Part shown: positions 58,430 to 64,000 of the stretch, piece by piece
How positions within the stretch are numbered: the stretch's first letter is position 1
Layout of the letters: every line of letters starts with the position of its first letter
Assembly (NCBI GenBank): GCA_947034885.2
Contig: OX344753.2
Span: 23,452,347 to 23,516,346, forward strand
DNA: 64,000 nucleotides
From: Thuidium tamariscinum
Lineage: Eukaryota > Streptophyta > Bryopsida > Hypnales > Thuidiaceae
Reading direction: 5' to 3'
The notes under the pieces: generated by a model
Database searches by the model: none
What the model was told of the DNA's origin: nothing
What the model saw: only the letters and a program-made list of their open reading frames with translations
Program-made: the position numbers and the translations under genes

Positions 58430-59080
58430 TAAAAGCGGCTTCAATTGGTGTGTTTAAAAATGAGAATACAAATTCTTTATACAAATGGAGTAGGAGGATA
58501 AAAAAACAAGCTATATCGGTTATATATATTAGAATTGGTAGGAACTCAAGCGCTCATAGTTAAGTCAAATGCTAAAATTGTGTTTGAAATAAAATTTCAA
58601 ACCTCATTTAGGCATAATAAGTAACTTCTTTCCTAAAACATTTGAACAAAGTAAAGTTGGAAATTCAAGCTAATCTTCATCTCCAAATTCCATTTGAGAT
58701 TTTGATCAAAAGTTATAAGCTTTGAAAGAGGGGTTGGGAAGGACATTTTTTTGACATTTTCAAACATCTTCTCTAAATTTTAATTATAACTTTTTTGGAA
58801 GGAGGGCCCCAAAATCACAAATGAGTTTTGGGAGATTAAAATTAGCTAGATCTCCCAACTTCTCTTAGTTGAAAGCTTTTTCACTAGTAGAAAATTTGTC
58901 CGGTTTTGTTGTTATGGTCGCATTGATGATCAACAGATTTCTGTTGATTAATAGAAATCTGTTGATCATCAACGCAACCAAAACAACAAAACCGGGCAGA
59001 TTTTCTACTAGTGTTTGAAAAAATTAATTGTACTATGCCAAAATGAGGTTTGAAATTCTACTTTGAACACCATTCCTATG
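58430..59080. repeat. Family F foldback copy 4, interrupted
   Basis: Left arm CAAACCTCATTTAGGCATAA, AACATTTGAACAAAGTAAAG, TCCATTTGAGATTTTGA; right arm complements, ending CCAAAATGAGGTTTG at about 59038-59052. The right arm is split by the 133-bp CACTAGTAG element at 58882-59014. Confidence 0.7.
58882..59014. mobile_element. CACTAGTAG foldback MITE, 133 bp
   Basis: Starts CACTAGTAGAAAATTTGTCC and ends GGGCAGATTTTCTACTAGTG; the arms meet around GATTTCTGTTGATTAATAG. TTT is duplicated at 58879-58881 and 59015-59017. It supplies the intact reference for the split copy at 45272-46534. Confidence 0.9.
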
Positions 59081-59084
59081 TTTT

Positions 59085-59865
59085 GACAATGAGCAATCAA
59101 GCACTCATCTTCAAATTATCCCATATCCTTTGAAAATTCATGACAAACAATAGATTTCCTTCATGACAAAAACAACCCTCTCCACCCATCATTCTCACAA
59201 ACTGTGTCATTGAAGTAGTTTCTTCACTTTACCATTAAAATTTTGTTGACGGCAGATGGTCCGTGGACTTTCTTTTGAACTTTCCAACTCACATTGGGTA
59301 TTTTCTTTTTTTACAACAACTTGGTCATTTCATTCTTGCCACTCAAATTCAACAATTTCAGTTGGTTGTGCATTTTCTTTATTTTTCAGTTTTCTTTCTT
59401 TTCTGTGGACCCTGCCCTACAAGTATGGTATCCCAATCTCCTTGGAAGGACTGCAGGGGCTGGTTTATGTTATCATGTGAAACACCGACCATTTTCCTGA
59501 AATGTTGGGGTCCCTTGCAACTGGACAAATGTGCAAAATATCAAACCATGATTTGGTGAAGTGGGTGTAAGTTACTGTTTGTATGAGTGATCTCCTACAC
59601 AAAGGCCCAACAATGGATTGGTTGGAAGCATGGATTGCGTTTTAAACAGCATGCTCAAATTTTATTTTATTTTATTTTTGGAAGCACATGGACAATTCCC
59701 ATTGCAACACTGCCTAAGTTTTAGGAAACACGTTTCATTTGCAACTATGCCCCACAGTGGACCAAAACATACTTGACAGTATAACCAGGCAAATGAATGG
59801 TTTTCTACTCTCATACCTTTTCTTTTAGAATCTATTTTTGGCCTGCAGGACTTGACAATGTGGCC
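59085..59865. other. Spacer, slightly less AT-rich, no gene called
   Basis: Three overlapping frames of 68-98 codons at 59256-59559 are in different phases of one T-rich stretch, without motifs. Confidence 0.35.
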
Positions 59866-59869
59866 ACAT

Positions 59870-60989
59870 TTAACCCTTAAAAGTGGTTGGTGCTTTTCCT
59901 ACCAGTATATTCTGAGGTGGATTTAGGAGGTGCCACAGTGTACAATGCATTTCCTTTAACCTCAAAGTGACATTCAATTGTTGGGTTCAAAAACATCATT
60001 ACTTTTAAAGCTTTATGGATCTAAATGTCATCATTACTTTTGAAGCTTTATGGATCTAAATATCTTCAAGTTATACAAATCTCAATTGTACAATCTTGTA
60101 GATGATATGTACAAAGTTTGAAGTCATTTGGCCACATAGATTGCAAGATCATAATATTTTAGTGTTGAAAATGGATGCTGAAATTTTCCCAAAAACACAT
60201 TTGGAGGTGAAATTTGATTTCTAAAGCTACTCAAATGAAAAAACTTTACACTACAAAATGATTCAAAACTAGTATACAAATACATAGGTGAAAAAAAGTT
60301 TCATTCAATTGACTCATTGTGTCTATAGAACGACTTTGAAATGTCAAAAACCAGCAAGGAAAATTGCAAAAAACACATCTAAAGTTGAACCGCGTTCTAC
60401 TAGAATGCTTCTCAGTCACTCATTAATTCTTGGATTAACGTGAAATTTTAGCCACACAAACTAGACTAGTATATGCAACTTTTCCAAAAAGAATGATTGA
60501 AAATGGACTCTATATGAAGAAAAAACAAGCCGCCAAAGTTCATTGTACTCCAATAATGGCAAGATTTTGAAGCATGCAAGTATTGCTAAATATCAAGTTT
60601 CATCTTCAAAGTCTCAATCTACAATGCAATTGAAGCATTCAAGTGATGCAAATTTGAAATTTCACCTTCAACTCACCTAGTGCTTCAACTCCTTCCACCG
60701 GCCTAGTAAATCACCATACACTACACAAGACACTACACTAGAGCTTCACAATATATTCACACCCCATTGTCTTTGTTTGATGTACACATTGAAATACATA
60801 AAAACAACCTTCTGAGTAGGTATAGAATTTTGATATTGAATCAAATTAATTCTTGAAAAATTTGTAAATTTTATTCATGATTGTACCTAGAAGAAAACCA
60901 TTCTAAGTACTTACAATCTTATTCATGAGGAAATCCCCTAAATCTTAAACTATGGGCCATTGTAGGCCACAACCTCTTTTAAGGGTTAT
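59870..60989. mobile_element. TTAA-bounded element, 1.12 kb
   Basis: Starts TTAACCCTTAAAAGTGGTTG and ends CAACCTCTTTTAAGGGTTAT, about 20 bp of inverted ends with TTAA at the left edge and TTAT at the right. The interior includes a 35-bp direct duplication at 59994-60063 (CTTT.AAGCTTTATGGATC). No transposase. Confidence 0.65.
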
Positions 60990-61035
60990 TGTAGGATTGA
61001 TCTATACTAAGGTGAAGGCACCTTAATTCACCCAT

Positions 61036-61236
61036 TAAGGTAAGTAACCGAAAAGTGCCACTAATTGCTATTGTACTTGATTACTATTATTTTGATATTG
61101 TATGCAAAAGTTACAAAGAAACAAAGTCTAATCCTAAAAGTGTTTCTTCCACATATGTACATAACAAATTTTGGAAATGTATGCACATTGTAGATGGTGG
61201 TTTAAGGTTAGTGGCACTTTTTGGATGCTACCTTAC
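61036..61236. mobile_element. MITE family I, copy 2
   Basis: Left TAAGGTAAGTAACCGAAAAG and right CTTTTTGGATGCTACCTTA are inverted. The next stretch GTGCCACTAA is also mirrored. About 201 bp. Interior shared with 30746-30999. Confidence 0.65.
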
Positions 61237-61239
61237 TAA

Positions 61240-61885
61240 CCTAACAACTAATCAACAATCAATAGGATGTTGCATTTCCAACTAGAATTCATAAATGTTG
61301 GTGTTAATAAAGGAATAAATTTATCAACTTTTGACCTCAACATTGCTTGAAGGGAATTACAAATTTTAATTGGAAACAATACCTTCTTTGAAATGGTTTT
61401 ATAATGCCATGTAAATACAAGTGCCTTGTTTCCAAAAGTCTATCTACTTTCACTTTAAGGTACTTAGACATCAACCATTATCTTAAAAAACTAAGTTTTT
61501 AGTCCCATTCAACACTCATCCATCATCTTATGCAATGAACAATAGATGTATTTCATCCAATAAAATCAACTACAAAAAATTCATTCAAATCCATTCATTC
61601 CTATTCATCTACTTTAAATTCATTTATAGCCATATCTTTTTATTCTACACAATAGATATAGACATCATTTATATGTTGAAATTTCTTTAAAAATTTACAA
61701 GTTTTTCTAAAAACGCTCATTAATCACCACTAATCACTAATTGCTCAATGCTTACATTTTTTCTCTTCCCTTTCTTTAAGCCTCCCCTTTTACCAAGCAT
61801 AGTCTTCAATTTCTTAATTTTTAAGATTCTTGCAACTCACTAAGAACACCCTTGAAATTGAAGAGCCACTTATAGTCCCATATGT
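61240..61885. other. AT-rich spacer, nothing recognised
   Basis: No gene seen. Many ATTCATT-type words between 61500 and 61630. Confidence 0.3.
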
Positions 61886-61889
61886 GCTT

Positions 61890-62270
61890 ATGAGAGTCTA
61901 CTTGGAACCAAGTAGACATTTAGGCCTTCTTTACTCTTGAATGTTGTCTCCTGTAAGCCTCCTCGAAATCTGAGGAGGCATTTAGGCCATCCTTGTTCTT
62001 TATTTTTGTCTCCCAATGAACCTCCTTGTACTCAAGCAACTTTTTATGCCCCCTTAAAAATGTTGCATGTAAGATGATTTTACTACCCAATCAATTTGTA
62101 GGAATAGTTGAGAGGAATGTTTGGAAGGGCTTTATTAACCTAATGAAAAATGCATGTGAGTTTGGGACTTCACCAATCTAATTCAAGCCATCCATGCTTG
62201 AAATTATTGTCTCCCTAAGAGCCTCGTTGGAACCAAAGAGGCTCTTAAGACCCCAGAGAAGGTTGGCATG
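61890..62270. repeat. Degenerate tandem array of short hairpins
   Basis: Units of about 60-70 bp each carry a small palindrome followed by TTTAGGCC.TC.TT.TTCTT and TGTCTCC. Palindromes: 61897-61918 (GTCTACTTGG, AA, complement), 61958-61980 (GCCTCCTC, 7-nt loop, complement) and 62217-62246 (AAGAGCCTC, 12-nt loop, complement). Unit 3 (62013-62060) has a decayed stem. Confidence 0.55.
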
Positions 62271-62274
62271 TGTA

Positions 62275-62945
62275 CAATACAATGTAAACAATTTACATTA
62301 CTTGCATCCAAATCAAATGAATGCAACTTATTTGTCTTTAAATTAGATGCTTCATGATGCCACTAAGTTCATATATTATAGAAATTCAAGGTTTGACTTT
62401 TTTCATCCATCAACTTTCATCTACATTCATTTATTATCATCTTCATCCATCCAAAGCAATGGATGCAATAAGTGGCTTAGATACATTTTTTTTAAAACTT
62501 CATTCCTAAAAAAATATAAATAATAAACACTTTACTACTCAAATGCAAGTGCTCATTGTTCAATGCTCATTTCTCCCCGCTCACACTTTAGCAACCTTGC
62601 CAAAACCAATATATTTTTGAAAAAAGGATCAAGAATCATGTGTCAATTTTCAACACCTACACATTTCTTCTTAGGCTTTCATGACATTGAAAATTCACTC
62701 TCATGGTAAATTAATACAAATTCTAGAAAGTCATGTTAATCTCTAATAAAAGATCTTCTATGTTTAGAAGCCTAAAACCACTTAGAAATACTTATCCCCC
62801 AAATAAGACTAAAATCATCATTTGTATTTATATTTTAACAAATCCAATCATAGGATCTGTTTGTTTACTTTTTTGAATACATTGTCCCAAAATTTTAGAG
62901 TGAATATCTCTACAAGTTTGATGTGCCTAAACTTCTAAATGTAGG
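62275..62945. other. AT-rich spacer, nothing recognised
   Basis: No gene seen. Confidence 0.3.
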
Positions 62946-62951
62946 TGCTTC

Positions 62952-63768
62952 TAACCCTCTCCAAAGGTGAAATTTTGTCTTTCATCATTTTTAGAAAACT
63001 AACTTGTTTATCCTACAATTTGTGCATTTTAGTCAAAATTTTAGATTTTTTTTTTCATATTCATCTTTAAAAACATAATAAAGTGGAAAGTCATATCAAA
63101 TGAAAATGCAACTTAACTCTAATAAATCTTACAGGAGATTGAAAATTATTAATTCCAATAATGAGAGTGTTATAATAAACAACAGGTATCCTTAATTTAT
63201 ATTTTAATTTGAAAATTTTATTCAAAAAATGACCTTATATGTTTTTCCTGCCTTCATTGCCCACAAAAGAAAGCTTGTTATAACATTCACCTCTTCATTT
63301 GGAATTGAATGGTTCAAATGTTTTTGAGTAGGTATGAATCTATACAATTCAACAAAATCAATTTATTAGTTTTTTTAGAATATGACTTTGTTGCCTAGGT
63401 TGACATTGAACTAAAGATTCAAAAAAACAAAAAAACAAACTCACTTTTCTATTGAAATGACATGAACCAAAGCTTCACATCAAGATTAGGATTATTAGGC
63501 ATCCATACTTAAAAGAATTTCATTCAAAAGATTTTTTAAATTTAAATGATCGGGAGGGGTGCACCCAAGAAACCATCTTTTTTTGAAACCGTGGGAATCA
63601 TTGGTATTAAAAAATTCGAAAGTGCCCATTCGAAGTCAAAGAACTATAGAAGATTTTCTTTTTCCACCCCCTAATTCCGAGGATGAATGCTTGCAATTCT
63701 GTCGTATATTGCAAAACGCTCTCTCATTCATCGACCACAAAATGGCTCTAGCATTATTTAGGGGTTAA
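62952..63768 (+). mobile_element. Probable TTAA-family element related to family A
   Basis: The right end GCATTATTTAGGGGTTAA is clear and preceded by a CCACAAAATGGC word like family A's CCACGAAATGGC. The left edge is inferred at CTAACCCTCTCCAAAGG. The interior AGTCATATCAAATGAAAATG resembles family A. A 69-codon open frame at 63559-63768 runs through the terminus and is not credited. Confidence 0.4.
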
Positions 63769-63862
63769 ATTATGAAGTCAATAGAGCCTACCTGATTTCT
63801 CAAAAAAACTCAAAGAGGGCTCCCTAGTCTTCTATAAGGTAAGAGGCTCAAAAAGCGATCAT

Positions 63863-64000
63863 TTAACCCCTAAAGGACCAAGTGTCCCCTCGGGGGACTT
63901 TAAGAATTCGGGCATGCACTTGTGACTTCAATTTTTAATGAATTTTCTTGAAATTTTCACATAAGATAGAAAAACTGATTAGCTCTGTGGGAATATAATT
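63863..64000 (+). mobile_element. Left end of a TTAA-bounded element, cut by window edge
   Basis: TTAACCCCTAAAGGACCAAG at 63863 matches the terminal design of the other TTAA elements. The interior continues past the window. Confidence 0.5.

Noticed and set aside
59256-59559. Three overlapping open frames of 68-98 codons
   Set aside because: Different phases of one T-rich stretch with Phe/Leu-rich products and no motif.
63559-63768. 69-aa open frame
   Set aside because: Runs into the inverted terminus of a TTAA-type element and shows no domain.

Overview
The window is nuclear DNA of a land plant. The genes have GT-AG introns and the products are plant-type: a SKA2 kinetochore protein, a PASTICCINO2-type 3-hydroxyacyl-CoA dehydratase, a CEQORH-like quinone oxidoreductase, a plant PP2C and a trihelix factor. 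The intergenic DNA is AT-rich and packed with short DNA transposons and MITEs. I cannot fix the lineage from this sequence alone.

Gene-bearing part (about 1-34,000). Six genes are well supported, and I rebuilt their exons by hand. They are SKA2 (219-2048, +, 6 exons, 161 aa), a gamma-glutamylcyclotransferase/AIG2-like protein (7436-8738, +, 2 exons, 131 aa), a CEQORH-like oxidoreductase (14908-17580, -, 5 exons, 351 aa), a PP2C phosphatase (22311-23989, -, 3 exons, 289 aa), a single-exon SIP1/ASIL-type trihelix factor (26892-27638, +, 248 aa) and PAS2 (31244-33707, -, 9 exons, 223 aa, including a 19-nt microexon). Weaker candidates are a 120-codon ORF divergent from the oxidoreductase (18617-18979) and a small two-exon model (27994-28454). 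The genes are functionally unrelated and there are no operons. Two gene-proximal regions hold local tandem duplications: about 320 bp x 2 upstream of the oxidoreductase, and about 270 bp x 3 upstream of the trihelix gene.

Repeat part (about 34,000-64,000, plus most intergenic space before it). I found no convincing host gene here. One 159-codon ORF (52349-52828, -) is unassigned. The repeats sort into families by hand alignment: (i) TTAA-bounded elements with CCCYTAAA-type inverted ends, piggyBac-like in form, in at least six copies; (ii) CACTA-type foldback elements with 3-bp target duplications, including a perfect 203-bp palindrome and one element inserted in another; (iii) TA-flanked elements with GGGTCATTGC ends, one being a hairpin of about 1.07 kb; (iv) several small MITE families, a short Helitron, a tRNA-derived SINE and satellite-like arrays. 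A nested inverted-repeat structure of about 2.8 kb (53,540-56,370) encloses an exon-like segment and may be a gene-capture element. I saw no rRNA or tRNA gene, CRISPR array, LTR element or virus-like element.
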